Below the pieces are notes generated by a model. It was not told where the DNA came from and did no database searches. It saw only the letters and a program-made list of their open reading frames with translations. 64,000 nucleotides of DNA from Ga0077536 sp035325705 (GTDB lineage: Bacteria > Pseudomonadota > Gammaproteobacteria > Ga0077536), in NCBI GenBank assembly GCA_035325705.1, contig DAOKZI010000005.1, positions 124,001 through 188,000 on the forward strand, written 5' to 3'. A program made the translations under genes and the position numbers. How positions within the stretch are numbered: position 1 is the stretch's first letter; each line of letters starts with the position of its first letter. This document shows positions 44,390-53,393 of the stretch, one piece after another.

Positions 44390-45280
44390 ATGAATCATCC
44401 GACCATCGAAGAAACGATCGGCAGCACGCCGCTGGTCAGGCTGCAGCGCCTCGGCCGCGAGCGCGGCAACGTGCTGCTCGCCAAGCTGGAGAGTCACAAC
44501 CCTGCCGGCTCGGTGAAGGATCGGCCGGCGCGCCACATGATCCTGCGCGCCGAGGAGCGCGGCGACATCAAGCCCGGCGACACGCTGATCGAGCCGACCA
44601 GCGGCAATACCGGCATCGCGCTCGCGATGGTCGCGGCGATGCGCGGCTACCGCATGGTGCTCGTCATGCCGGAGAACATGAGCCTCGAGCGCCGCGCGGT
44701 GATGAAGGCCTATGGCGCGGAGCTGATCCTCGTGCCCAAGGAAGGCGGCATGGAGGCGGCGATCGACCTCGCGCGCTGCATGGAAAAGGACGGCGAGGGC
44801 AAGGTGCTCGACCAGTTCTCCAATCCGGACAATCCGCGCGCGCACTACATCGGCACGGGGCCCGAGATCTGGCGCGATACCCAGGGCCGCGTCACGCACT
44901 TCGTCAGCGCGATGGGCACGACGGGCACCATCATGGGCACGAGCATGTATCTGAAGGAGAAGAATCCGGCCGTGCAGATCGTCGGCGTGCAGCCGGGGGA
45001 GGGCGCGTCGATTCCGGGGATCAGGCGCTGGGCGCCGCCCTACGTGCCGAAGATCTACGACAAGAAGCGTGTCGACCGTCTCATCGACGTCACGCAGGAA
45101 GAGGCCGAGGAAACGGCGCGCATGCTGGGGCGCGAAGAAGGCATCTTCTGCGGCATCTCGGCCGGCGGCGCGATGTCCGCGGCGCTGAAGATCGACCGTG
45201 AAGTCGAGGGGGCGACGATCGTCACCATCATCTGCGATCGCGGTGACCGTTACCTGTCCACGAACGTCTTCCCGAGCTGA
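44390..45280 (+). CDS. cysM: Cysteine synthase B
   Basis: A 296-residue PLP enzyme making cysteine (or S-sulfocysteine with thiosulfate) from O-acetylserine. PLP lysine is in NPAGSVKDRPA, the substrate loop is EPTSGNTGIALAM, and GTTGTIMGTSMYLK binds the phosphate. The conserved ARMLGREEGIFCGISAGGA is near the end. CysM relatives have this length and the DRPA variant. The sulfate activation genes cysD and cysNC lie 8 kb downstream. Confidence 0.94.
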   Translation: MNHPTIEETIGSTPLVRLQRLGRERGNVLLAKLESHNPAGSVKDRPARHMILRAEERGDIKPGDTLIEPTSGNTGIALAMVAAMRGYRMVLVMPENMSLERRAVMKAYGAELILVPKEGGMEAAIDLARCMEKDGEGKVLDQFSNPDNPRAHYIGTGPEIWRDTQGRVTHFVSAMGTTGTIMGTSMYLKEKNPAVQIVGVQPGEGASIPGIRRWAPPYVPKIYDKKRVDRLIDVTQEEAEETARMLGREEGIFCGISAGGAMSAALKIDREVEGATIVTIICDRGDRYLSTNVFPS

Positions 45281-47354
45281 CACGCGCCGCCCGGCGCGCA
45301 GATCCCTCCCCGCCCGCGCGGCGGCCGGGCTGCTGCTGGCCCTCGCCTCCGTGCTCGCCCGCGCGGACGACTTTCCGCTCTCGCTCGCGATCGGCGAGCT
45401 CGTGCTGCCCGGCGGCCTGTCCTTTGCCGGCCTCTCATTCGAATGCGCGCGCCTCGTCATCGACGGCGGCGCGCTCGCCTGTACCGAAGGCGTGCTCGCG
45501 GTGCGCGCCTCGCCGCTCGGCGCCCTGCGCATGCCGTTCACCGCGCGCAGCGACGGACGCTCATCGCGCTTCTCGACGCCCGCCTTCGCGTTCGCCGGCG
45601 GCCGGCTGGCCCTCACGCTCGAGCTCGATCGCGGCGCGCAGCGCGTGCGCGCGCGGCTCACGCAGGTCGAGCTGCCGGCGCTGCACACTTTCGCGACGGC
45701 GCTGCTGCCCGCGCAGACCCTGCTCGCCGCACACGAGCTGACGCGCGGGACGCTCGATCTGGATCTCGACTGCCGGCTCGCGCACGACGGCGGCGCGCTC
45801 GTCGTCGGCGACTGCGCGGCGCGCGGGCGCATCGCCGCGCTCGATCTCGCCGGCACCAACAGCGCCGAGGGCGCCACGCTGCGCTTCGATCTGGCGCAGA
45901 CGCGGCACGGCCGGCTGCGCCGCTGGCGCGGCGAGATCGCGCTCGAAGCGGGCGCGCTCTATCTCGAACCGGGCCTCGAGCTCGGCGAGCTGAGGCCGGG
46001 TCTGCTGCTCGAAGCCAGGGACGGGCCGATCGTCGCCGACGTGATCGCGACTCGCGACGCCGCCGGCCGCATCGGCATCGAGCGCTGCCATCTCCATCAC
46101 CCCGGCGTCGCCGAGCTCGCCTTCGACGGCGACGCGACGCTGCTGCCGGCGCCGGGCTGGCGCGCGGCGCGGCTGCGCTTCTCGACCGCCGCGCTGGCGC
46201 GCTTCTATGCGATCTACCTGCAGCCGCTGCTGCTCGGCAGCTCGCTCGGCGGTCTGCGCGCCGCCGGTGGGCTCGAGGTCGATCTGCGCGTCGCCGCCGG
46301 CCGCATCGCGGAGCTCGACCTCGCCTGCCGCGACTGCAGCTTCGACGACGAGCGCGGGCGCTTCGCGCTCACCGGCCTCGAGGGCGGCTTGCGCCTGCAC
46401 GCGGGCGCGACGCCGCGCGCCTCGACGCTGTCGTGGCGCGGCGCCTCGCTCTACAAGATCGCGCTCGGTCCCGGCCGCATCGGCTGGCGCTCCGCGCGCG
46501 GCACGCTCGAAGCCGTCGACTGGCAGGACGTCACGATCTACGACGGCGCGCTGCATCTCGAAGACATGCGCCTGGAAGACTTCGGCAGCGCGCGCGCGAA
46601 GCTCGTGCTGGCGGGACGCATCGAGCCGATCACATTGTCGAAGCTGACGGCGAGCTTCGGCTGGGTGCCGCTCGCCGGCCGCATCACGGGCAGCATCCCC
46701 AGTCTCACGATCTCGCGCGGGCGCATCGGCGTCGACGGCGATCTCGACATCGGCGTGTTCGGCGGTCACATCGTGCTGGCCAATCCGAGCATCACCGAAG
46801 TGTTCGGGCCCGTGCCGCTGCTGCGTACGGACGTGCGCGTGCGCGGGCTCGATCTCGCGCAACTGACCAGCACCTTCGCGTTTGGTAACATCGAAGGCCA
46901 TCTCGAGGGCGAGATCGCCGATCTGAGGCTCGAAGCCTGGCAAGCCGTGTCTTTCGATGCCTTTCTGGCCACGCCGGAAGACGACGAGCTGCCGCATCGG
47001 ATCAGCCGCCAGGCCGTCGACAACCTGAGCCGGATAGGCGCCGGGACCGGCGGGCCGCTCGCGAGCGGCTGGCTCGGACTCATTCCGTCGTATTCCTACG
47101 GTCGTCTGGGACTCGGCTGCCGGCTCGCCAACGGGATCTGCCATCTGCGCGGCGTCGAAGCCCTGCCGGGCGGCGGCTTCAAGCTGCTGACCCGCGGCGG
47201 GTGGCTCCCGCCGTGGATCGAGATCCGCGGCGCCGGCGAGCAGGTGGCCTGGCAGACGCTGCTCGACGGCGTCGAACAGATCGCGCAGGGCGGCGCGGAA
47301 ATCGAAGTCAATGTCGGGAGCGCAGGTACGCGACCCGCGGAGCAAGCACCATGA
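45243..47354 (+). CDS. YdbH-like AsmA-family envelope protein
   Basis: About 703 residues. A signal sequence (AAAGLLLALASVLARADD) leads to repetitive beta-rich sequence of the AsmA/TamB type, ending with HISRQAVDNLSRIGAGTGGPL-like text that is usual near the C-terminus of YdbH relatives (seen here as RISRQAVDNLSRIG). In E. coli YdbH helps phospholipids cross to the outer membrane together with the lipoprotein YnbE and YdbL. The exact start is unsure; GTG 45243 overlaps cysM by 38 bases. The stop overlaps the next start as ATGA, matching the E. coli pairing. Confidence 0.78.
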   Translation: MTVTCPRTSSRADTRRPARRSLPARAAAGLLLALASVLARADDFPLSLAIGELVLPGGLSFAGLSFECARLVIDGGALACTEGVLAVRASPLGALRMPFTARSDGRSSRFSTPAFAFAGGRLALTLELDRGAQRVRARLTQVELPALHTFATALLPAQTLLAAHELTRGTLDLDLDCRLAHDGGALVVGDCAARGRIAALDLAGTNSAEGATLRFDLAQTRHGRLRRWRGEIALEAGALYLEPGLELGELRPGLLLEARDGPIVADVIATRDAAGRIGIERCHLHHPGVAELAFDGDATLLPAPGWRAARLRFSTAALARFYAIYLQPLLLGSSLGGLRAAGGLEVDLRVAAGRIAELDLACRDCSFDDERGRFALTGLEGGLRLHAGATPRASTLSWRGASLYKIALGPGRIGWRSARGTLEAVDWQDVTIYDGALHLEDMRLEDFGSARAKLVLAGRIEPITLSKLTASFGWVPLAGRITGSIPSLTISRGRIGVDGDLDIGVFGGHIVLANPSITEVFGPVPLLRTDVRVRGLDLAQLTSTFAFGNIEGHLEGEIADLRLEAWQAVSFDAFLATPEDDELPHRISRQAVDNLSRIGAGTGGPLASGWLGLIPSYSYGRLGLGCRLANGICHLRGVEALPGGGFKLLTRGGWLPPWIEIRGAGEQVAWQTLLDGVEQIAQGGAEIEVNVGSAGTRPAEQAP

Positions 47355-47929
47355 AAATGCGACTGATCCTCGGTGTCCTCGCCTGCGTTCTCGCGGCCTG
47401 CGTCACCGTGAACGTCTATTTCCCCACCTCCGCGGCGGAGCGCGCGGCGGACATCATCGTGCGCGAGGTCTACGACGCGGGTGAGCAGGCGCAGACGCCG
47501 ACCTCCTTGCATCTGCCGGCCTGGCGCGGCGGGCTGGTCGCGATGCTCGACTGGCTGGTGCCCGCGGCCGCCGCGCAGCAGCCGGACATCAACATCTCGA
47601 CGCCCGCGATCGCGGCGCTGCGCAAGGCGATGGAGGCGCGTCACGCGCAGCTACGGCCGCATTACGCCAGCGGCGCGATCGGCATGCAGGCCGACGGCCT
47701 GATCGTGCTGCGCGATCCAAAACCCGTGCCGCTGGAGGCGCGCAATCTCGTGAAGAAGCTCGTCGCCGACGAGAACGCCGATCGCAACCGGCTCTATGCC
47801 GAGGTCGCGCAGGCCAACGCGCATCCGGAGTGGGAGCCGGACATCCGCCGCATCTTCGCCGCATCCTGGGTGCAGAATGCGCCGGCGGGGTGGTGGTATC
47901 AGAACGGCAGCACCTGGTCTCAAAAGTAG
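47351..47929 (+). CDS. YdbL-like DUF1318 lipoprotein
   Basis: A 192-residue protein with a lipoprotein signal (LGVLACVLAAC lipobox near residue 17). The C-terminal 80 residues form a DUF1318 domain: SGAIGMQADGLIVLRDPKP, LVKKLVADENADRNRLYAEV and NGSTWSQK at the end. It has more N-terminal sequence than E. coli YdbL, including a second hydrophobic stretch. It overlaps the YdbH-like gene by 4 bases. Its stop codon TAG is the first three bases of an inverted repeat element. Confidence 0.85.
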   Translation: MKMRLILGVLACVLAACVTVNVYFPTSAAERAADIIVREVYDAGEQAQTPTSLHLPAWRGGLVAMLDWLVPAAAAQQPDINISTPAIAALRKAMEARHAQLRPHYASGAIGMQADGLIVLRDPKPVPLEARNLVKKLVADENADRNRLYAEVAQANAHPEWEPDIRRIFAASWVQNAPAGWWYQNGSTWSQK

Positions 47930-48080
47930 AAGCGGCCTCAAAATCCATCTGAGCGCCGCAGGCGGCGTTGCGAGGGCCGCTGCGGTGCTCATTTACCTCG
48001 ATGTAAACTGCGCTCCTCGCGACCCTCGCGACCCTCGCGCCTTGCCTGCGACACTCAGCTAAATTTTGAGGCCGCTTCTA
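47927..48080. repeat. 154-bp MITE- or REP-like element with perfect 18-bp inverted ends
   Basis: TAGAAGCGGCCTCAAAAT (47927-47944) is repeated in inverse orientation at 48063-48080. Within it there is a second inverted pair around GCTGCGGTGCTCATTTAC and GTAAACTGCGCTCCTC. No coding frame is visible. It starts at the stop codon of the YdbL-like gene and ends 8 bases before the exonuclease ATG. Confidence 0.8.
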
Positions 48081-48088
48081 GCACCGCC

Positions 48089-48901
48089 ATGCTCAACAAC
48101 GTCTTCGTCTTCGACATCGAGACCGTGCCGGACGTGGCCGGTGCGCGCCGTTTGTACGAGCTGAAGGATCTCTCGGACGAGGCCGTCGCCAAGGTGATGG
48201 CGGCGAAGCGCCAGCAGGAGACCGGCGGCGCCACCGACTTCCTGCGCCATCATCTGCATCGGATCGTCGCGATCTCGGCGGTGTTCCGCCACGACGAGCG
48301 GCTGTCGGTGTGGTCGCTCGGCGACGAGTCCTCGGACGAGGCCGATCTCGTGCGCCGTTTCTTCGAAGGCATCGAGCGCTACTCGCCGACGCTGGTGTCC
48401 TGGAACGGCGGCGGCTTCGATCTGCCGGTGCTGCACTATCGCGCGCTGATCCACGGCATCAGCGCGCCGCGCTACTGGGACGTCGGCAACGACGATCCCG
48501 CCTTCCGCTACAACAACTACCTGGGCCGCTTCCACTGGCGCCACATCGATCTGATGGACGTGCTGTCGGGCTATCAGCCGCGCGCCAGCGCCTCGCTGGA
48601 CGAGATCGCTAGCTTGCTCGGCTTCCCCGGCAAGCTGGGCATGAGCGGCAAGGACGTGTGGCCGAGCTACCTCGCCGGCGAAATCGCCGCGATCCGTCAC
48701 TACTGCGAGACCGACGTGCTCAACACCTGGCTCGTCTACCTCGCCTTCGAGCGCATGCGCGGCCACCTGCTCGACCAACACTACGAGGCCGAGATCGCGC
48801 GCGTGCGCGCGCTGCTCGCCGAGGGCGATCGGCCGCACTTCCGGGACTTTCTCGCCGCCTGGCAGCGCTCCGGCGATGCCGCGACGCCGGCCTCGGCGTG
48901 A
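48089..48901 (+). CDS. PolB-like 3'-5' exonuclease
   Basis: A 270-residue DEDD-superfamily nuclease related to the proofreading domain of DNA polymerase B. The metal residues are visible in VFDIETVPD (Asp, Glu), SWNGGGFDLPVL (Asp) and RHYCETDVLNTW (Asp). Its role in the cell is not known. No normal ribosome binding site precedes the ATG, because the inverted repeat element ends 8 bases upstream, so translation may depend on the element or on readthrough coupling. Confidence 0.88.
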   Translation: MLNNVFVFDIETVPDVAGARRLYELKDLSDEAVAKVMAAKRQQETGGATDFLRHHLHRIVAISAVFRHDERLSVWSLGDESSDEADLVRRFFEGIERYSPTLVSWNGGGFDLPVLHYRALIHGISAPRYWDVGNDDPAFRYNNYLGRFHWRHIDLMDVLSGYQPRASASLDEIASLLGFPGKLGMSGKDVWPSYLAGEIAAIRHYCETDVLNTWLVYLAFERMRGHLLDQHYEAEIARVRALLAEGDRPHFRDFLAAWQRSGDAATPASA

Positions 48902-48989
48902 GACCGAACAGGCGGCATGAGCTCGCGCGTCATTGCCGGCCTCGCGCGCGGCGTGCTGTGATGGCGCCAGTCACCGGCGGAGCGAGCCC

Positions 48990-51008
48990 ATGAGCCATCC
49001 CATCCGCACCAACTGCCCGCGCGACTGCTACGACGCCTGCGGCATCCTCGTCGAGCGCCGCGACGACGGCACACTGCGCGTGCTCGGCGATCCGGCGCAT
49101 CCGATCGCGCGCGGCCGGCTTTGCAGCAAATGCGCCATCGCCTACAACGGCGCGTGGCAGGACGCGGATCTGCGGCTCACGCATCCGCTGCGGCGGGTCG
49201 GGCCGCGCGGCGGCGGCGGCTTCGAGCGCATTTCATGGGACGAGGCGCTCGCGACGCTCGCCGGTCGCATGCGCCAGGCGATCGAGCGGCGCGGCGCCCG
49301 CTCGATCCTCCACACGCACTACAGCGGCACGCTGTCCTTGATCGGCTTCCTGTTTCCGAACCGGCTGTTCAATTTCCTCGGCGCCTCGGAAGTCGATCCC
49401 GACACCATCTGCAATGCCGCCGGGCACGTCGCATGGACGCTGCTCTACGGCAGCTCGATCCAGGGCTTCGATCCGCGCACGGCGCGCGACACGCGCTGCG
49501 TCCTCGTGTGGGGCGCGAATCCTTCGCACTCCGCGCCGCATGCGCACGAGCACTGGCTGCGTGAAATCCCCGGCAAGGTGGTCGTCGTCGATCCCGTGCG
49601 CACCGAGACGGCCGCCGCGGCCGATTTGCACCTGCAGCCGCGGCCGGGGACCGACGCCGCGCTCGCCTTCAGCCTGCTCCACTGCCTGCGCGCGGCGGGA
49701 CGCTTCGATCGGGAATTCATCGCCGCGCATACGCTAGGCGCCGCGGAGATCGACGCGGACATCGCGCGCGCGACCCCGGCCTGGGGCGAGGCGCAGACCG
49801 GCGTACCGGCGGCGCGGATCCGGGCCGCGGCCGAGATCTACGGCGCGGGCCCCTCGCTGCTGTGGTGCGGACAGGCGCTGCAGCGCCAGGCGACGGGCGG
49901 CAACGTCATGCGCGCCGTGGGCCTGCTGCCCGCATTGACGGGCAACGTCGGCAAGCCGGGCGCGGGCTTCTGCTATCTCAACGTCACGCCGGTCTTCGCC
50001 GGCATCGATCTCGGCTGGCTGAGCGGCGCGGCGCTCGCCCACGAGCCGATACACAAGCTGAGCCACATGCATCTCGCCGCCGCGCTCGAGCAGCCGGACG
50101 CCGTCGAGGTCTTCTTCGCCTGGAACACCAATCCGCTGGCCTCGGCGCCCGAGCAGGCGCGGCTGCGCCGGGCGCTGGCGCGCGAGGGCCTCTACACGGT
50201 GGTCAGCGATCTGTTCATGACGGACACCGCGCGCCACGCCGACCTCGTGCTGCCGGCCGCGAGCTTTCTCGAATACGACGATCTCACCTTCGGCTATTTC
50301 CACCTGCTGATGGGCGCGCAAGCGAAGGCCATGGAGCCGCCGGGCGAGGCGCTGCCGAACGCTGAGATCTTCCGCCGCCTCGCGCGCGCGCTCGGTCTCG
50401 ACGAACCGGCCTTGTTCGAGACGGACGAGGCGCTGATCGCGACGATGATGGCGCAGATGAAGGTCGGCTTCGATTTCGCGGAGCTGAAGCGGCGCGGCCA
50501 TTTCCAGCTCGGCGACGCGCCGCTGCCCTGGTACGCGGAGCGCAAGTTCGACACGCCCAGCGGGCGCATCGAGATCGCCTCGGCGCAGGCGGAAGAAATG
50601 GGTCTGCCGCGCACGCCGCAACCCTGGGCGGATGCGCCGCCGCCGGCCGGGCAGTTCCGACTGCTGACGCCCGCCTCGAAATGGCGCCTCAACGATTCCT
50701 ATGCCAACGATCCGCATCTCGCCGCGCGCAGCGGCGACGCGGCGCTGCGTCTGCATCCCGAGGATGCCTCGAAGCTCGGTGTCGCCGACGGGGACGCGGT
50801 CGAGCTCGTCAACGCGCTCGGGCGCCTGCGTCTCGCAGCGCGCATCGACGACGCCGTGCTGCCGGGCACGGTGCTCGCGTACAAGGGGCGCTGGCCCGCG
50901 CTCGAGCGCAGCCGCATGAACGTCAATGTCCTGCACCGCGCGCAGCCGGCGGACATGGGCGAGAGCACCAGCGTGCATTCGACCCTCGTCGAGGTGCGGC
51001 GCGCGTGA
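48990..51008 (+). CDS. Molybdopterin oxidoreductase (bis-MGD family)
   Basis: A 672-residue Mo/W-bis-MGD enzyme of the formate dehydrogenase/DMSO reductase superfamily. The N-terminal 4Fe-4S motif is RTNCPRDCYDACGI with a fourth Cys in GRLCSKC. Then come ISWDEALATLA, LVWGANPSHSAPH, GNVGKPGAGF and the C-terminal molybdopterin-guanine-binding domain (RLLTPASKWRLNDSYAND, AYKGRWPALE). It lacks a Tat signal, so it is cytoplasmic. No electron partner gene is adjacent. GGAG precedes ATG 48990. The substrate is unknown. Confidence 0.88.
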   Translation: MSHPIRTNCPRDCYDACGILVERRDDGTLRVLGDPAHPIARGRLCSKCAIAYNGAWQDADLRLTHPLRRVGPRGGGGFERISWDEALATLAGRMRQAIERRGARSILHTHYSGTLSLIGFLFPNRLFNFLGASEVDPDTICNAAGHVAWTLLYGSSIQGFDPRTARDTRCVLVWGANPSHSAPHAHEHWLREIPGKVVVVDPVRTETAAAADLHLQPRPGTDAALAFSLLHCLRAAGRFDREFIAAHTLGAAEIDADIARATPAWGEAQTGVPAARIRAAAEIYGAGPSLLWCGQALQRQATGGNVMRAVGLLPALTGNVGKPGAGFCYLNVTPVFAGIDLGWLSGAALAHEPIHKLSHMHLAAALEQPDAVEVFFAWNTNPLASAPEQARLRRALAREGLYTVVSDLFMTDTARHADLVLPAASFLEYDDLTFGYFHLLMGAQAKAMEPPGEALPNAEIFRRLARALGLDEPALFETDEALIATMMAQMKVGFDFAELKRRGHFQLGDAPLPWYAERKFDTPSGRIEIASAQAEEMGLPRTPQPWADAPPPAGQFRLLTPASKWRLNDSYANDPHLAARSGDAALRLHPEDASKLGVADGDAVELVNALGRLRLAARIDDAVLPGTVLAYKGRWPALERSRMNVNVLHRAQPADMGESTSVHSTLVEVRRA

Positions 51009-51039
51009 GGCGCTGCGCGGGCAGGGCGATCCGAGGATC

Positions 51040-52368
51040 GTGAGCGCGCGCCGTCCGCAGCGCCGCCGCGTGGACGCGGCGCCGGTCGAGGCCGACATCG
51101 AGCGGCTGTCGCACGAGGGTCGCGGCGTCGCCCGCGTCGCAGGCAAGACGGTGTTCGTCGAGGGCGCGCTGCCCGGCGAGCGCGTGCGCCTGCGCTACAC
51201 GCGGCGTCACGGCCAGTACGATGAAGGCGTCATGCTGGAGCTGCTGCGCGCGAGCCCGGCGCGCATCGCGCCGAAATGCGCGCACGTCGAGCGCTGCGGC
51301 GGCTGCAGCCTCCAGCATCTGTCGAGCGCCGCACAGATCGCGCACAAGCAGGCCGTGCTGCTCGAGCTGCTCGAGCACCAGGCCGAGGTGCGGCCCGCGC
51401 GCGTGCTGCCGCCGCTGACGGCAGGTGCCTGGGGCTATCGCCGCCGCGCGCGCTTGAGCGTGCGCTACGTGCGCAAGCGCGAGGAGCTGCTGATCGGCTT
51501 TCGCGAGAAGCACTCGCACTATGTCGCCGATCTCCGCCGCTGCGAGACGCTGGTGCCCGCGATCGGCACTCGCCTCACCGAGCTGCGCGAGCTGATCGGA
51601 GGACTGTCCTGCGCCGCCGAGATCCCGCAGATCGAGATCGCGGCGGGCGACGATGAAGTCGCGCTGCTGGTGCGGCACCTGCGCCCGCTGAGCGAGGCCG
51701 ATCGCGAGCGCCTGCGCGCCTATGCCGCGGCGAGCGGCCTGCGCGTCTATGCCCAGCCGGGCGCGATCGACAGTCTCGAACGCCTCGACGGGCCACCGGC
51801 GCCTTTGGCTTACGAGATCGACGGCCTGCGTCTAGAGTTCCTGCCGGGCGACTTCGTGCAGGTCAATGCGGCGATGAACCGCGCCGTCGTGCCGCTCGCG
51901 ATCGAGCTGCTGGACCTCGACCCCGCGGATCGCGTGCTCGATCTGTTCTGCGGTCTCGGCAACTTCACGCTGCCGCTCGCGCGGCGCGCCGCCGCGGTCG
52001 TCGGCGTCGAAGTCGAAACCGGCCTGGTCGCGCGCGCCGCCGCGAACGCAGCGCGGCTGGGTCTCCATCGCGCGCGCTTCGTCGCCGCCAACCTGTTCGA
52101 ACCGGCCGGGATCGCGGCGATCCCGCGCGAACCCTTTACGCGCGTGCTGCTCGATCCGCCGCGCAGCGGCGCGGCCGAGCTGCTCGAAGCCTTCGATTTC
52201 CGCGGCGTGGCACGCGTGTGCTACGTGTCCTGCAATCCCGTCACCCTCGCCCGCGACGCGGCCGTTCTCGTGCGCCGCCACGGCTATCGCCTCGACGCCG
52301 CCGGCGTGCTCGACATGTTTCCGCACACGACGCACGTCGAATCGATCGCCTCGTTCGTGCGGGCATGA
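51040..52368 (+). CDS. rlmD: 23S rRNA (uracil(1939)-C(5))-methyltransferase
   Basis: A 442-residue TrmA/RlmD-family methyltransferase. It has a TRAM domain first (VEADIERLSHEGRGVARVAG), the iron-sulfur cysteines in CAHVERCGGCSLQHL, the SAM motif VLDLFCGLGNFTLPLA, then LLDPPRSGA and the catalytic Cys in YVSCNPVTLARD. The length fits RlmD. The start is probably GTG 51040, preceded by GAGGA, since no ATG is available in a sensible place. It follows the molybdopterin gene by 31 bases. Confidence 0.94.
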   Translation: MSARRPQRRRVDAAPVEADIERLSHEGRGVARVAGKTVFVEGALPGERVRLRYTRRHGQYDEGVMLELLRASPARIAPKCAHVERCGGCSLQHLSSAAQIAHKQAVLLELLEHQAEVRPARVLPPLTAGAWGYRRRARLSVRYVRKREELLIGFREKHSHYVADLRRCETLVPAIGTRLTELRELIGGLSCAAEIPQIEIAAGDDEVALLVRHLRPLSEADRERLRAYAAASGLRVYAQPGAIDSLERLDGPPAPLAYEIDGLRLEFLPGDFVQVNAAMNRAVVPLAIELLDLDPADRVLDLFCGLGNFTLPLARRAAAVVGVEVETGLVARAAANAARLGLHRARFVAANLFEPAGIAAIPREPFTRVLLDPPRSGAAELLEAFDFRGVARVCYVSCNPVTLARDAAVLVRRHGYRLDAAGVLDMFPHTTHVESIASFVRA

Positions 52369-52417
52369 CTCCGGATTCCTGCCTGGCCGGGCCACGAGCT
52401 ACGAGGATCGTTGTCTT

Positions 52418-52743
52418 GTAGCCCGGAAGGAGCGCCGCGCAGCGGCGCGGAATCCGGGAAGGGGGCTCACCACGCCTGTTTCATGATGGCGGGTGACGCG
52501 GGCGCCATGATCGTTGGGCTGACGAGGGAAGCCCAACGTGAGAGGCTCAGCGCAGGGAACAATGTGTCGTCGCTGCGCGGTTTTTCTGGCGAGGGAAAAG
52601 AAAATGGCGGCGCGCGCAGCGCCAAACCTCGTTGGGCTTCCTTCGTCGGCCCAACCTACGAGCTGTGACGCCTTTTCGTACTCCGGGATTGGGCGTAAGG
52701 CCGGCGGAAGATCCCGGGTTCCGCTGCGCTGCACCCGGCCTAG
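52418..52743. repeat. Cluster of REP-like repeats (families A and B)
   Basis: A family A left arm at 52418-52459 (GTAGCCCGGAAGGAGCG onward), a family B pair at 52513-52538 and 52631-52664 (GTTGGGCTTCCTTCG), and a family A right arm at about 52709-52743. They are nested, B inside A, and fill the convergent gap between rlmD and the gene at 52762. No gene is visible in the 393 bases. Confidence 0.8.
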
Positions 52744-52761
52744 GAGACTCAGAAGTGGGGC

Positions 52762-53133
52762 TCAGGCGCCCAGCCAGCGCAGGGCCTGGCCCAGCTCGTC
52801 GAAGATCTGCACGCTGCAGCGGCTGCGGTTCGCGCCGGTGACGAAGCGCTGAGTGAGCTCGTCCGGCGGGTAGTCGTAGAGACAGAGGGCGATGCGCAGC
52901 GGATCCGGTCCCTCGGCGAGGCAGGCTACGTGGCGCAGGACTTCCGCGGCGCTCGCCGGCGGCGCGGGCCGCTCGCCTTCGATCAGCACGTGGCGCATGC
53001 CGCGCGCCGCGCAGGCCGCGCGGATGTCCCGCCACATCGCCCGCACCTCGTCGAGGCCCATGCATGAGCTCGGCGCCAGGGCGACGTGCACGAGATTGTT
53101 GACTGCACCGATCTGGTAGGGCGCCGGAACCAT
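52762..53133 (-). CDS. Conserved-looking small hypothetical protein (STAS/SpoIIAA-like pattern)
   Basis: A 123-residue protein without a motif I can name with certainty. The alternation of strands and helices (VHVALAPSSCMGLDEVRAMW, HVLIEGERPAP, RIALCLYDYPPDEL, CSVQIFDELGQALRWLG) resembles small STAS or SpoIIAA-like proteins, which end in a helix with a conserved 'ALRWL'. The ATG at 53133 lacks a strong ribosome site. It is divergent from cysD, 260 bases away. Confidence 0.6.
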   Translation of the reverse strand: MVPAPYQIGAVNNLVHVALAPSSCMGLDEVRAMWRDIRAACAARGMRHVLIEGERPAPPASAAEVLRHVACLAEGPDPLRIALCLYDYPPDELTQRFVTGANRSRCSVQIFDELGQALRWLGA

Positions 53134-53393
53134 GCTGAAAGGACTGCTCTCGGGCCGTGCCCGCGTTTCGTTGAGCGCGCAATCCTAGTCGCCAGACCCC
53201 TCCGAGGGTTCGCACCAACCGTCAAATTATGTAGGAACGGCTCCCGTTACGCACTGCCGTCCCTACTCTCGGCGAGAGCGGGCACGGGCCCAGCCGGATC
53301 GGCGGCGGAAGCCGTGGTGGATCCCAAAAACGACGGCCCGACATTGATGCAATGCCGTAATATTGGGCGATCCAAAGATCCAGCCGGAAACCC

